Below are positions 25,561 to 34,304 of a stretch of DNA of 36,653 nt, piece after piece. Source of the stretch: an uncultured Lachnospiraceae bacterium (lineage in GTDB: Bacteria; Bacillota; Clostridia; Lachnospirales; Lachnospiraceae); NCBI GenBank assembly GCA_937910785.1, contig CALDLG010000023.1, positions 1 through 36,653 on the forward strand, written 5' to 3'. A program made the translations under genes and the position numbers. Under the pieces are notes generated by a model that saw only the letters and a list, made by a program, of their open reading frames with translations, did no database searches and had not been told where the DNA came from. Positions within the stretch are counted from its first letter, which is position 1; the number at the start of each line of letters is the position of its first letter.

Positions 25561-25594
25561 CTTAGAGAATAATTAAAGATTCCCCTGATAAAAT
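25561..25594 (+). promoter_or_regulatory. RR-type promoter P3, before the response regulator
   Basis: Plus strand: CTTAGAG (25561-25567), 4 nt, ATTAAAG (25572-25578), 10 nt ending TGA, then TAAAAT (25589-25594). Weaker half-sites but identical spacing to P1 and P2, pointing to autoregulation. A GCATGC-CAAA-GCATGC hairpin (25705-25720) follows just before the ribosome-binding site. Confidence 0.65.
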
Positions 25595-25733
25595 AAAATG
25601 TGGTATCATAGAAAACAGGCTGATATATGATAATATATGAAATGAAATGCCCGTTCCTGGCGGCTGCCAGCGCAGACAGACAGGTATAAAATATTGCCTG
25701 ATACGCATGCCAAAGCATGCAAGGGGTACGAAC

Positions 25734-26408
25734 ATGAGAATATTGCTTGCGGAAGATGACAGACAACTGAATAATACACTGACTTATCAGTTAGAAGCAG
25801 CGGGCTTCCTTGTGGATTCCTGTCTGGACGGAGAGGAAGCTCTTTTCTATGGAGAACAGAATATATATGATATTATTTTATTAGACAGAATGCTTCCTCA
25901 TCTGGAGGGGACGGACGTCCTGACATCTTTGCGAAAAAAGGGCATTGTGACTCCTGTCATACTGATTACGGCGCTGGGCACGCTCTCCGACAAAGTGACC
26001 GGCCTCGATCTGGGCGCCGACGATTATCTTGTCAAGCCCTTCGCCTTTGAAGAGCTTCTCGCCCGCATCCGCTGCGTCGCCAGAAGACCGCATACTCTGA
26101 CCGGTTCCGATCTGCTGACCGTTTCGGACGTTACCTGGCAGGCTTCGGAGGGCATTCTGAAAGGCCCTTCCGGAAGCTGCACGCTCTCCAAAAGAGAGGC
26201 CGCCCTGCTGGAAACCTTTCTGCGCTCCAAAGGACAGACATTGCAGCGCCAGACGCTTCTCTTAAAAGTCTGGGGCCCGGACAGTGACGTGGAAGAAGGA
26301 AATCTGGACAATTATATCCACTTTTTGCGGAGACGCTTACAGATCACCGGAAGCTGCCTGCAGATCAAAACAATACGGGGTATCGGATACAGCCTTCAGG
26401 AGAAATAA
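25734..26408 (+). CDS. OmpR-family response regulator of the lipoprotein/permease locus
   Basis: A 224-residue regulator with receiver acidic residues EDD (7-9), phospho-acceptor Asp51 in ILLDRMLPHLEG, Lys in LVKPFAFEELL, and a winged-helix domain ending IKTIRGIGYSLQEK. I chose ATG 25734 with AAGGGG upstream; a longer frame from 25647 lacks a site. The kinase starts 3 bp after the stop. The gene is divergent from the seven-gene operon, and the repeats in the shared intergenic region are its likely binding sites. Confidence 0.93.
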   Translation: MRILLAEDDRQLNNTLTYQLEAAGFLVDSCLDGEEALFYGEQNIYDIILLDRMLPHLEGTDVLTSLRKKGIVTPVILITALGTLSDKVTGLDLGADDYLVKPFAFEELLARIRCVARRPHTLTGSDLLTVSDVTWQASEGILKGPSGSCTLSKREAALLETFLRSKGQTLQRQTLLLKVWGPDSDVEEGNLDNYIHFLRRRLQITGSCLQIKTIRGIGYSLQEK

Positions 26409-26411
26409 TGC

Positions 26412-27707
26412 ATGTTCAGAAAAGTACACATACGGCTTACCCTGCTGTGCGCAGGAATTACGGCCGTCATTATGATCATCATGTCCCTCTGTTATCTCTA
26501 TGTTTCGGAATCGGGACTTTACCGGAATCAGTTCCAGTCCTTTCAAAACGATATTAAGACTATCACAACCAATCTGGAACAACAGTCCGTCATTTCCATG
26601 GAGTGGCTTTCCAAAATGGAGGCACAGGGCAGTTATCTTTTTTATGTACTGGACGGAGGTGTTCCTTTCCTCTACAATCAGCTGAGTGATACGAAAGATA
26701 ATTCCACAAGAAGCCTTCTTCTGGAAGAATGCCGGAACGTTTATCAGAACCTGGATACAACCGCTTCTTCCGCGCAGTCTGATTCCTCCTATGTATCCAC
26801 TCATGTTGAATTTGAATTCGTTTCCGAATCCGCAGATGCAAAATATTACGGAAGCGTGATCAGTATGGGGAAATATACTTCTTCACTGGAGATTATTGTG
26901 CTTTCTTCCCTGCGTGTTCTGGAACAGCAGATTCTGGAACAGCGTTTTCACTTTTTCTTAATCGATCTGGCCGCCATTTTACTTCTGACGGTCTTTTCCT
27001 GGATCTTTACCGGAATTCTTTTGAGGCCCATTATGGAAAATCATCGGAAACAGACTCAGTTTGTCGCTTCTGCTTCTCATGAGCTCCGCACACCGCTCGC
27101 CGTCATATTGTCGGCCGCAGAATGCTGTAAGAGCGCTCCTCCGGAAAAACAGGACGGCTTCTTAAAAACCATTAATCAGGAAGGGCTCCGAATGTCCGCC
27201 CTCGTAAACGATATGCTCACGCTGTCCGGTTCCGATAATCAACGGTTCTCCGTCCGCCCCAGACCGATCGAACTGGATACGCTTCTGATGAACTCTTATG
27301 AGGCTTTTGACCCGCTGGCCAGAGATAAGTCCATTACGCTTTCCGTAAGCCTTCCCCAAAAAGCGCTTCCTCTATGCTCCGCGGATCCGGAGCGCATCAG
27401 TCAGGTCCTTTCTATTCTGCTTCACAATGCAATCAGCTACACTCCGGAGCATGGACGAATCGAGCTGTCAGTTTGGCATAAAAAAGAGCATTTCTATCTC
27501 TCCGTTAAAGACAACGGCATCGGTATTTCCGATCATGATAAGAAAAAGATTTTCGACCGTTTCTACCGGGTTGAAAAATCCCGAAGCACAAAAGAGCACT
27601 TCGGGTTAGGACTTTCTATTGCGTATGAAATTGTAAAAGCGCATGGTGGAAACATTCAGGTAACGGATGCGGAGGGCGGCGGCAGCGTCTTTACAATCAT
27701 CCTGTAA
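26412..27707 (+). CDS. Sensor histidine kinase of the lipoprotein/permease locus
   Basis: A 431-residue kinase with two membrane segments (about 8-31 and 179-203) enclosing an extracytoplasmic domain of about 145 residues, an H-box with His223 in SASHELRTPLAV, an N-box LLHNAISYTPE, a G1 box DNGIGIS and a G2 box FGLGLSIAYEI. No obvious HAMP domain. It is translated 3 bp after the response regulator. The sensor domain may read ligands directly or contact the lipoproteins; the sequence does not show which. Ends convergently 5 bp from the next gene. Confidence 0.93.
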   Translation: MFRKVHIRLTLLCAGITAVIMIIMSLCYLYVSESGLYRNQFQSFQNDIKTITTNLEQQSVISMEWLSKMEAQGSYLFYVLDGGVPFLYNQLSDTKDNSTRSLLLEECRNVYQNLDTTASSAQSDSSYVSTHVEFEFVSESADAKYYGSVISMGKYTSSLEIIVLSSLRVLEQQILEQRFHFFLIDLAAILLLTVFSWIFTGILLRPIMENHRKQTQFVASASHELRTPLAVILSAAECCKSAPPEKQDGFLKTINQEGLRMSALVNDMLTLSGSDNQRFSVRPRPIELDTLLMNSYEAFDPLARDKSITLSVSLPQKALPLCSADPERISQVLSILLHNAISYTPEHGRIELSVWHKKEHFYLSVKDNGIGISDHDKKKIFDRFYRVEKSRSTKEHFGLGLSIAYEIVKAHGGNIQVTDAEGGGSVFTIIL

Positions 27708-27712
27708 TTTCG

Positions 27713-28162
27713 CTACTGCATTTTTTCCCCATACTTCTCATACAGCTCTTTCAGTTTATTTATGTCTTCTTCCGACACGCTCTGCTCCAGATATTGCTGC
27801 ACTTCTTCAATGGAATCCGAATTAATGCCGTCTTCCACGATCTCCATGCAATCGGAAAGGGTCTCGCTGTTGGCATATTTTCCGATAATCTCCTGCGCCT
27901 GCGCCTTATCCTCTTCATCCATATTGGTAACGATTTCTTTTGCTTTCTCGGCCGCCTGCGGGTCTCCCATATTCTCAAGCGCTTTCTCGATAACCTGCTG
28001 CGCCGCCTGCTCGGTTACCTTTTCCACCACTTTATCCTTAACCGCATCCACGATATATCCTCTGCTCAGCGCAAAAATAATGACCAGACATGTCATGATC
28101 ACCAGACTTAAAAATACAATTTTCCCGATTCCTTTTTTCTTCTTCCTGCGTCTCTTTGCCAT
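27713..28162 (-). CDS. Small single-pass membrane protein, unknown
   Basis: A 149-residue protein: a very basic start (MAKRRRKKKKG), one membrane helix (about 12-30), then a long acidic helical tail (KVVEKVTEQAAQQVIEKAL, EDKAQAQEIIGKYANSETLSDC, EEVQQYLEQSVSEEDINKL). I chose ATG 28162 because GGGAGGG is eight nucleotides upstream. No family recognised. It lies convergent to the kinase with only 5 bp between stops and downstream of the proS terminator. Confidence 0.75.
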   Translation of the reverse strand: MAKRRRKKKKGIGKIVFLSLVIMTCLVIIFALSRGYIVDAVKDKVVEKVTEQAAQQVIEKALENMGDPQAAEKAKEIVTNMDEEDKAQAQEIIGKYANSETLSDCMEIVEDGINSDSIEEVQQYLEQSVSEEDINKLKELYEKYGEKMQ

Positions 28163-28210
28163 GAAGAAACCCTCCCTTCGTCCCACCGGACCCTGTTTAT
28201 TCTGCACCGG

Positions 28211-28240
28211 AAAAGCGCAGACCGGACAGCCTGCGCTTTC
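28211..28240 (-). terminator. Terminator after proS
   Basis: Minus strand: AAAGCGCAG, ten-nucleotide loop, CTGCGCTTTT. Nine paired bases with a T-run about 50-80 nt after the proS stop. Its CGCAGGCTGTCCGG part is identical to the end of the structured repeat after perR. Confidence 0.75.
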
Positions 28241-28291
28241 ATCATTATGCCGTACTGCCAAAGGACAGCTTCCGGTAATATTTCTCCGATA

Positions 28292-29722
28292 TTAATACGC
28301 ACGGCCCCAGTAGACCATCTTCTTTGCCGGACGGCCGCAGCATACGCACACATCTGCAATCTGCTCCTGCTCAAACGGAATACAACGGCTCGTTACCGCC
28401 AGCTCTTCCTTAATCTTCTCTTCGCATTCCTGACCGCCGCACCACATCGCCTTGACAAATCCTGATTTTTCCTCAAAAAGCTTTCGGAATTCATCCATGT
28501 CCTTCGCGGTATAAGTATGCTCTTCCCTGTGCTCTCTGGCGCGCTCCAGCATTTCTGCCTGCATTCTTTCGAGAATTTCCCCCGCCTTCGTCTCCAGCTC
28601 ATCAAGCGATACCTCGATCTTCTCTCCCGTATCGCGGCGGCAGATCACGCATTTGCCTGCCTCGATGTCCTTTGGTCCGATTTCCACACGAATCGGAATA
28701 CCGCGCATCTCCTGTTCGGAAAACTTCCATCCGGGACTCTTATCGGCATCATCTACTTTTACGCGGAAATCCTTCAGTTTCTCTTTTATCGCAAAGGCCT
28801 TCTCCAGAACACCTTCCTTTTTCTGCTGAATCGGTATGATCATGATCTGAACAGGCGCCACCTTCGGAGGCAGAACGAGTCCGGAATTATCCCCATGAAC
28901 CATGATGACTGCGCCGATCAGCCGCGTCGTCATGCCCCAGGAAGTCTGATGCACATATTTTAACGTGTTGTCCTTATCTGTAAACTGAACGCCGAAGGCT
29001 TTCGCAAAACCATCCCCGAAGTTATGACTTGTCCCTGACTGCAATGCCTTGCCGTCATGCATCAGCGCTTCGATCGCGTAGGTCGCTACCGCGCCTGCAA
29101 ATTTCTCCTTATCGGTCTTACGGCCTTTCACAACAGGAATCGCCAGCACCTGCTCACAGAAATCCGCATAAACGTTCAACATCTGAATCGTTCTTTCTTC
29201 CGCCTCTTCGGCTGTCGCATGCGCCGTATGCCCCTCCTGCCATAAGAACTCACGGCTGCGCAGGAAAGGTCTCGTCTCCTTCTCCCAGCGCACTACCGAA
29301 CACCACTGATTACACAGCTGGGGCAGATCGCGGTAGGAATGTATCGTATTCTTATAATAGTCACAGAAAAGCGTCTCCGAGGTCGGCCTGACACAAAGTC
29401 TTTCCTGTAACGGCTGCTGTCCTCCATGCGTTACCCACGCCACCTCCGGCGCAAATCCCTCCACATGATCTTTCTCTTTGTTTAACAGGCTTTCCGGAAT
29501 GAACATCGGCAGGTATACATTCTGTACTCCTGTCGCTTTAAACATCGCGTCTAACTGCTGCTGAATCAGTTCCCAGATCGCGTAACCCGCCGGGCGCAGC
29601 ACCATACAGCCCTTCACGCTCGTATAATCGATCAGCTCGGCTTTCTTCACCACATCCGTATACCACTGGGCAAAATCCTCTTCCATCGATGTAATTGCTT
29701 CCACTAATTTTTTGTCTGCCAT
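28292..29722 (-). CDS. proS: Prolyl-tRNA synthetase (archaeal/eukaryal-like, ProS type 3)
   Basis: Class II synthetase that charges tRNA(Pro). The start at 29722 (MADKKLVEAITSMEEDFAQWYTDVV) has GGAGTGAGG upstream. Visible blocks: LRPAGYAIWELIQQQLDAMF, GGQQPLQERLCVRPTSETLF, QWCSVVRWEKETRPFLRSREFLWQEGH (motif 2), the TSHNFGDGFAKAF region and motif-3-like GATTRLIGAVIMVHGDNSGLVLPP. The C-terminal domain ends with the CVCCGRPAKKMVYWGRAY zinc-binding-like tail typical of the short, non-editing type. 476 aa is the usual size. Upstream the 86-bp gap shows no T-box. Confidence 0.97.
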   Translation of the reverse strand: MADKKLVEAITSMEEDFAQWYTDVVKKAELIDYTSVKGCMVLRPAGYAIWELIQQQLDAMFKATGVQNVYLPMFIPESLLNKEKDHVEGFAPEVAWVTHGGQQPLQERLCVRPTSETLFCDYYKNTIHSYRDLPQLCNQWCSVVRWEKETRPFLRSREFLWQEGHTAHATAEEAEERTIQMLNVYADFCEQVLAIPVVKGRKTDKEKFAGAVATYAIEALMHDGKALQSGTSHNFGDGFAKAFGVQFTDKDNTLKYVHQTSWGMTTRLIGAVIMVHGDNSGLVLPPKVAPVQIMIIPIQQKKEGVLEKAFAIKEKLKDFRVKVDDADKSPGWKFSEQEMRGIPIRVEIGPKDIEAGKCVICRRDTGEKIEVSLDELETKAGEILERMQAEMLERAREHREEHTYTAKDMDEFRKLFEEKSGFVKAMWCGGQECEEKIKEELAVTSRCIPFEQEQIADVCVCCGRPAKKMVYWGRAY

Positions 29723-29808
29723 TTTGATGACCTCACTCCTTTTTCTCCCCGGATTTTTCGTAAAAAACGTCGGAATTTCTTTGATTCTAAAAGAAGAAAA
29801 ACCGTTTG

Positions 29809-31419
29809 TCAACTGTTTCTTCGGATTCCCTCCCCAATTCCCAGAATCATAAAAACAAACGGTGCATTCAACACCTGCTGAAAACTGACCATATTATGTA
29901 CGGTATAGCCAAGAACCGCAGCGGCAAACAGATACAGCGCCGGCCGGATTCTCGCTTTTTTCACAAAATTCGTAAAAGCAGAGCAGAAAATCCCCGCATA
30001 ACAGAGCAGTCCCAGAATCCCCTGATTCACGAGCATCGTCAGCCATTCGTTATGCGCATTCGTCAGCCGGGAGCTGCCAAACTGGGCATAGGCCCGCTCC
30101 GAAAGCTCCGGCACCGTATACAGCCAGGCCGCAAAGCAATCCGGTCCAATGCCCGCCAGTTTATGAAAAGGCGTCAGACTCAGGAACGCCAGAACTCCGT
30201 CCGTCCAGGTCGCCCCCCTGTAATTCGCCCATGTATCGTTAAAAATAAAAAACGGCACATCCGCAAGTCCTGCCACGCCTCCCGGTCGGTTCGTATTCAC
30301 GGTCAATAATATTGCAAACCCAACTATACCCGCCGGTATCAGGAAAAGTACCGGCCAACGCATTTGCCGATAACGTTCTATCCGAATCTTATTCCGCTTC
30401 ACCAGATGGAAAAATAACAGATAAAAAGTTCCAACGATAAGTCCCAGATACAGCGTCATATTCGTATCCGTCAGAAAAACGCCCGGAGTGCTTTCATAAT
30501 TTACTTTAAATCCCGGTACATACCGCAGCAGCCTGGCCGCCTGACAGGAAAACAGAAACAGAAGACACAATTCCAGAAAACGGCACATTTTTTCGTTTTC
30601 CCGGAAAGAAATGCAAAAAAGAAAAAGAAAGACTCCCGTCAATGCAAGATACGCGCTGCTGCTGCCCTGCAAAACACCGATCATAAATCCTGTCACCACA
30701 TAAAAACCTGCTGCCGCTCTCTGTCCGCCGCTTTGACCGGTCCAGTAAAAAGCCATGCCTAACGGACAGAATACCGCCCAATATCCGCAGAACCAGTTAA
30801 TATTTCCGAGTGTGGAGATAAAAATCGCCATCTCATCGCTTCCGCCCAGTCCGAACAGATAAACAGAATAGCGGTTCAGAATGCCGAGCCAGAATACGAT
30901 GCCGGAACCAAACAACGCCGCATACAACGGCTTTTCATTCCATCTGAAATACCTGGAAAAAAGAAAATAAATACCGATAAACAACAGCTGGCTGACCAGT
31001 CCCATATACCAGCCTTCCGCACCCAGAAACGCTTCATCCCGAAACGGTGTGCACACATAGGACAAAAGGAGCAGAAGCAAATATCCGTATACAAACCAGT
31101 CCGTTGCCGACAATCTTTTATAAAATGCCGTTACGGAGGGTTTTTTTCCGCGCAGCGCAAAAACGCATGCCGCCACGCACAGCATCAGGAGCTCCGTCAC
31201 AAGGCTGACCTTCCGGAAAAAAAAATATTTTTCATTCCCGATTTCCTGATAACCGTTCTTCAGATAAAGAGGAAAGATTAACATCATCACAAGAAAATAA
31301 GCCGTCAAAATGCTGTTCCCGATTTCGACGGTAATCACCTGCAGCTGCTTCCTGCGCTCTCCCTGCCCGCCGCGCTGCTCCGGGCGGTCTTGTATTTCCT
31401 TCTCCTTCATTTCTGACAT
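29809..31419 (-). CDS. O-antigen ligase / Wzy-type polytopic membrane protein
   Basis: A roughly 536-residue protein with about 11-13 hydrophobic segments and the large extracytoplasmic loop near the C-terminus (FIFNDTWANYRGATWTDGVLAFLSLTPF through SSRLTNAHNEWLTMLVNQGILGLLCY) that defines the O-antigen-ligase/Wzy family. The AHNEWL motif is the family signature. These enzymes join or polymerise lipid-linked saccharides, and in Gram-positives they are found with capsule and teichoic-type polymers. No glycosyltransferase genes are adjacent. Start is uncertain: ATG 31419 (GTGGGA site) is used; the frame stays open further upstream to a TTG. Confidence 0.82.
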   Translation of the reverse strand: MSEMKEKEIQDRPEQRGGQGERRKQLQVITVEIGNSILTAYFLVMMLIFPLYLKNGYQEIGNEKYFFFRKVSLVTELLMLCVAACVFALRGKKPSVTAFYKRLSATDWFVYGYLLLLLLSYVCTPFRDEAFLGAEGWYMGLVSQLLFIGIYFLFSRYFRWNEKPLYAALFGSGIVFWLGILNRYSVYLFGLGGSDEMAIFISTLGNINWFCGYWAVFCPLGMAFYWTGQSGGQRAAAGFYVVTGFMIGVLQGSSSAYLALTGVFLFLFCISFRENEKMCRFLELCLLFLFSCQAARLLRYVPGFKVNYESTPGVFLTDTNMTLYLGLIVGTFYLLFFHLVKRNKIRIERYRQMRWPVLFLIPAGIVGFAILLTVNTNRPGGVAGLADVPFFIFNDTWANYRGATWTDGVLAFLSLTPFHKLAGIGPDCFAAWLYTVPELSERAYAQFGSSRLTNAHNEWLTMLVNQGILGLLCYAGIFCSAFTNFVKKARIRPALYLFAAAVLGYTVHNMVSFQQVLNAPFVFMILGIGEGIRRNS

Positions 31420-31585
31420 GGTTTTTCCCACTATACGGCATCTATGTATACCTTTCTGTGTTCTCTGCCTGCTATTATAAAACGAATCGTTCTCTTTCGT
31501 CAAATCTTCCGACGCACGCTTATATATTTTTGCTTATCGTTTTTACATATCCTTTTTGTCTCTGATTTTATCTTGAATTTATCGC

Positions 31586-32632
31586 TTATGATTTGTTTAA
31601 TTCATATATTACGATCAAAGCCAGCGGTCCCTTAATAATACCGCCGACTCCGAACAGCCGGATTCCCATGTATATGGCAAGCAGCATCAGAACCGGCGCG
31701 ATTCCCATCCGGTTTCCGATCAGCTTCGGCTCCAGAAATTCCCGGATTACGATGCAGAAAATATAAAGGAGGATACAAACTGCCATCCGCACATAATGAC
31801 CGCTCAAAAGCTGCCACAATGCCATCGGAACGAGCACAACGCCTGTCCCGATAAACGGCAGCACATCCAGACAGCCTGCCAGAATTCCCCAGAAGACGCC
31901 TCCGTAGATACCCGTCGCCCACAAAACCGCGCTGCCAAAGACGCTGATAATCAGTAAAATGATCCCCTGCGCCTTCAGAAAGGTAACGATATAGTTCAGC
32001 ACGCCTTCCAGAGCCTTCCGAACAAAGGACATATCCTCCGACGATTTCAGCCACTGCATGAAAACGGCATAATCCTTTTCCAGAAGAATCGCAGCTACCA
32101 GCATGATGAACAGAAACGCCACCGCTCCCAGGATACCTTTGACACAGGTGAAAGAAGACGACAGCACGCGCGGAATTACCTGCACCTGGACGTTTTCCAT
32201 AATGACAGTCATCTTTTCCGCCACAAAGCTCTCGATTTCATAGCCTTTCCAGCCAAATTTTCCGTCCAGACTGTAACAGCACTGATGCAGGAAAATCTGC
32301 AGCCGCCTGTATGCCGCTTCGATGAATGTCGTAATTTTTTCCATCTGCATACTGCTGCCGTATCCGAGTATCCAAAGAATTACCGCGAGAAAAATCAGAC
32401 ACAAAACCAGCACCCCGGCGGCCAGAAATTTTTTTCTCATGGGGATTCTCCTCTGAATGCGTGACAGGAGCGGATAAAACAGCGTAATCAGAACAAAGGC
32501 GGCGCAAAACGGAGCCACCAGCGGAAACAGATAGCGAAAAAAAAGATAAACCAATAAAGTAATGACGCCGAACTTTATCAGTTTATTCTCTCTTAAATCC
32601 GATATTTTCCATTCCCGCTCTTTCTCTTCCAT
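31586..32632 (-). CDS. AI-2E family transporter (PerM/YtvI-type)
   Basis: A roughly 348-residue protein with about eight hydrophobic segments. Family blocks: LFPLVAPFCAAFVLITLFYPLLSRI at the start, YIVTFLKAQGIILLIISVF, GVFWGILAGCLDVLPFIGTGVVLVPMALWQLLSG and FLEPKLIGNRMGIAPVLMLLAIYMGIRLFGVGG. YtvI-like members occur in spore formers. Start: ATG 32632 (MEEKEREW); a reading from 32686 would put its first codons inside the preceding terminator hairpin, so the shorter start is better. Confidence 0.87.
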   Translation of the reverse strand: MEEKEREWKISDLRENKLIKFGVITLLVYLFFRYLFPLVAPFCAAFVLITLFYPLLSRIQRRIPMRKKFLAAGVLVLCLIFLAVILWILGYGSSMQMEKITTFIEAAYRRLQIFLHQCCYSLDGKFGWKGYEIESFVAEKMTVIMENVQVQVIPRVLSSSFTCVKGILGAVAFLFIMLVAAILLEKDYAVFMQWLKSSEDMSFVRKALEGVLNYIVTFLKAQGIILLIISVFGSAVLWATGIYGGVFWGILAGCLDVLPFIGTGVVLVPMALWQLLSGHYVRMAVCILLYIFCIVIREFLEPKLIGNRMGIAPVLMLLAIYMGIRLFGVGGIIKGPLALIVIYELNKS

Positions 32633-32651
32633 ACGCCGCCCATACCTTTCC

Positions 32652-32691
32652 AAAACCGCCATGCCGAAACAATTTTCGACAATCATGGCGG
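32652..32691 (-). terminator. Terminator after the RluA-type gene
   Basis: Minus strand: CCGCCATG, inner CGAAA/TTTCG helix, CATGGCGG, then TTTTGG. A long hairpin between the RluA-type gene and the AI-2E gene, 50-90 nt past the stop. Confidence 0.7.
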
Positions 32692-32742
32692 ATTTCCGCT
32701 TCTGCCCGGAACCTGCCGCTCTATGGAATTAGTATGTTAGAA

Positions 32743-33561
32743 TTAAGAAATTTTATCAGAAATCTGTTTTGAAAAATTTTGGAAAATAAGGCCCTGCGGC
32801 TCTTTCCGGAAAGACATTCTCTTTCCCGTAGCCGGATGGATCAGATCAAGCCGGTATGCACAAAGAGCCACCTGCTTCTGATCCAGAGCTGCGGACAATT
32901 TCTTCGTCCGCTCGTCGGCATATTTGTAATCACCTAACAGACACATTCCCGCATGGCTCATCTGTACCCGTATCTGATGATGCCTCCCGGTAATCAGCCT
33001 GACTCTGACAAGCGCAGCGTATGCCTGATCTCCTTCACCGGAACGCGCTTCCGGGACATTTTTGAAAAGAAACCGTTTCCGCTCCAGTATTTCATATTCC
33101 AATACTGCTTTTTTAGCGCCCTCTGCCTTTGGTGATACGATACGGGACATATTCGTTTTGGCGTCCTTCAGAAGATAATCCGTCAACGCTTTCCCCTGTC
33201 CCGGATCAGTATCCGGTTTCCGTTCCGATTCCGGCCTTCGGTTCCATCCCGTTTCCTCTGCCGTATCCGTCCCGCTTTCGGATACCACCGCATAATAATA
33301 TTTCTCCATGCGGTTCTCCGTTATCTGCCGGCCAAGCTCTGCCGCCGCTTTCCGGTTTCTGGCAAATACCAGAATACCCTCTACCGGCTGATCCAGCCGG
33401 TGTATGCATCCCACATACGGACTGCCGTTCCCGGAAAGGTAGTTCGCCACCTCACTGACCATGTCCCGCTGGCCGACCCTGGCCGTCTGCGTTGCAATGC
33501 CTGCGGGTTTATAGCATACGATAATATCATTGTCTTCGTAAAGAATCTGCTCTTTCTTCAT
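32743..33561 (-). CDS. RluA-family pseudouridine synthase
   Basis: A 272-residue RNA pseudouridine synthase. The catalytic Asp is in CIHRLDQPVEGILVFA; the C-terminal half has VRLITGRHHQIRVQMSHAGMCLLGDYKY. The position after the Asp reads QPVEG instead of the more usual xxTSG. No S4 domain is seen at the N-terminus, and a charged, low-complexity insertion of about 30 residues lies near 100-130. ATG 33561 has GAGGAG. It follows the response regulator by 47 bp, probably in the same transcript. Target RNA cannot be told. Confidence 0.9.
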   Translation of the reverse strand: MKKEQILYEDNDIIVCYKPAGIATQTARVGQRDMVSEVANYLSGNGSPYVGCIHRLDQPVEGILVFARNRKAAAELGRQITENRMEKYYYAVVSESGTDTAEETGWNRRPESERKPDTDPGQGKALTDYLLKDAKTNMSRIVSPKAEGAKKAVLEYEILERKRFLFKNVPEARSGEGDQAYAALVRVRLITGRHHQIRVQMSHAGMCLLGDYKYADERTKKLSAALDQKQVALCAYRLDLIHPATGKRMSFRKEPQGLIFQNFSKQISDKIS

Positions 33562-33608
33562 GTCTCCTCATACTTTTATCTGCGCTCAGATTCGCGCTTT
33601 CATCCCCG

Positions 33609-34298
33609 CTAAATCTTGAACCGGTATCCCACGCCCCAGATTGTCTCGATATACTGCGGCTTCGTTGTATCGAACTCTATCTTTTCCCTGATTTTCTTAA
33701 TATGCACCGTAACCGTCGCGATATCTCCGATAGAATCCATATCCCAGATTTCCCGGAAAAGCTCTTCCTTCGTATAAACATGATTCGGATTTTCCGCAAG
33801 AAATGTCAGAAGATCAAATTCTTTCGTCGTAAAAATCTTCTCTTCTCCGTCAAGATAAACGCGCCTTGCCGTCTTATCGATCTTTAACCCTCTGATCTCT
33901 ATGATATCGTTCACCTTCTGGTTACTGCCCACCAGTCTGTCATAACGCGACATATGCGCCTTCACCCTTGCCACCAGCTCGGAGGGGCTGAACGGTTTAG
34001 TCATATAATCGTCCGCTCCAAGCCCAAGTCCCCTGATTTTGTCGATATCGTCTTTTTTCGCGGATACCATAATAATCGGAATGTTTTTTCCCTCCCGAAT
34101 ACTCTTACATACCTCGAAGCCATCCATACCGGGCAGCATCAGATCCAGAATCACCAGATCAAATTCTTCCGACATGGCTTTTTTCAGACCGGCATCGCCC
34201 GTATTCTCAATCTCAACCTCAAAATCACTTAGTTCCAGATAATCCTTCTCCAGATCCGCAATCGCTTCTTCGTCTTCAATAATCAAAATCCTGCTCAT
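33609..34298 (-). CDS. OmpR-family response regulator (third two-component system)
   Basis: A 229-residue regulator with receiver EDEE (8-11), Asp52 in VILDLMLPGMDG, TKPFSPSELVARV and a winged-helix output domain ending YIETIWGVGYRFKI. It starts 6 bp after the kinase gene that precedes it, so the order here is kinase then regulator, the reverse of the other two systems in the window. Targets are not visible in the sequence. Confidence 0.93.
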   Translation of the reverse strand: MSRILIIEDEEAIADLEKDYLELSDFEVEIENTGDAGLKKAMSEEFDLVILDLMLPGMDGFEVCKSIREGKNIPIIMVSAKKDDIDKIRGLGLGADDYMTKPFSPSELVARVKAHMSRYDRLVGSNQKVNDIIEIRGLKIDKTARRVYLDGEEKIFTTKEFDLLTFLAENPNHVYTKEELFREIWDMDSIGDIATVTVHIKKIREKIEFDTTKPQYIETIWGVGYRFKI

Positions 34299-34304
34299 AG
34301 TCTG

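Noticed and set aside
29723..29808. Possible T-box leader before proS
   Set aside because: The gap is only 86 bp and has neither the T-box sequence nor a specifier stem.
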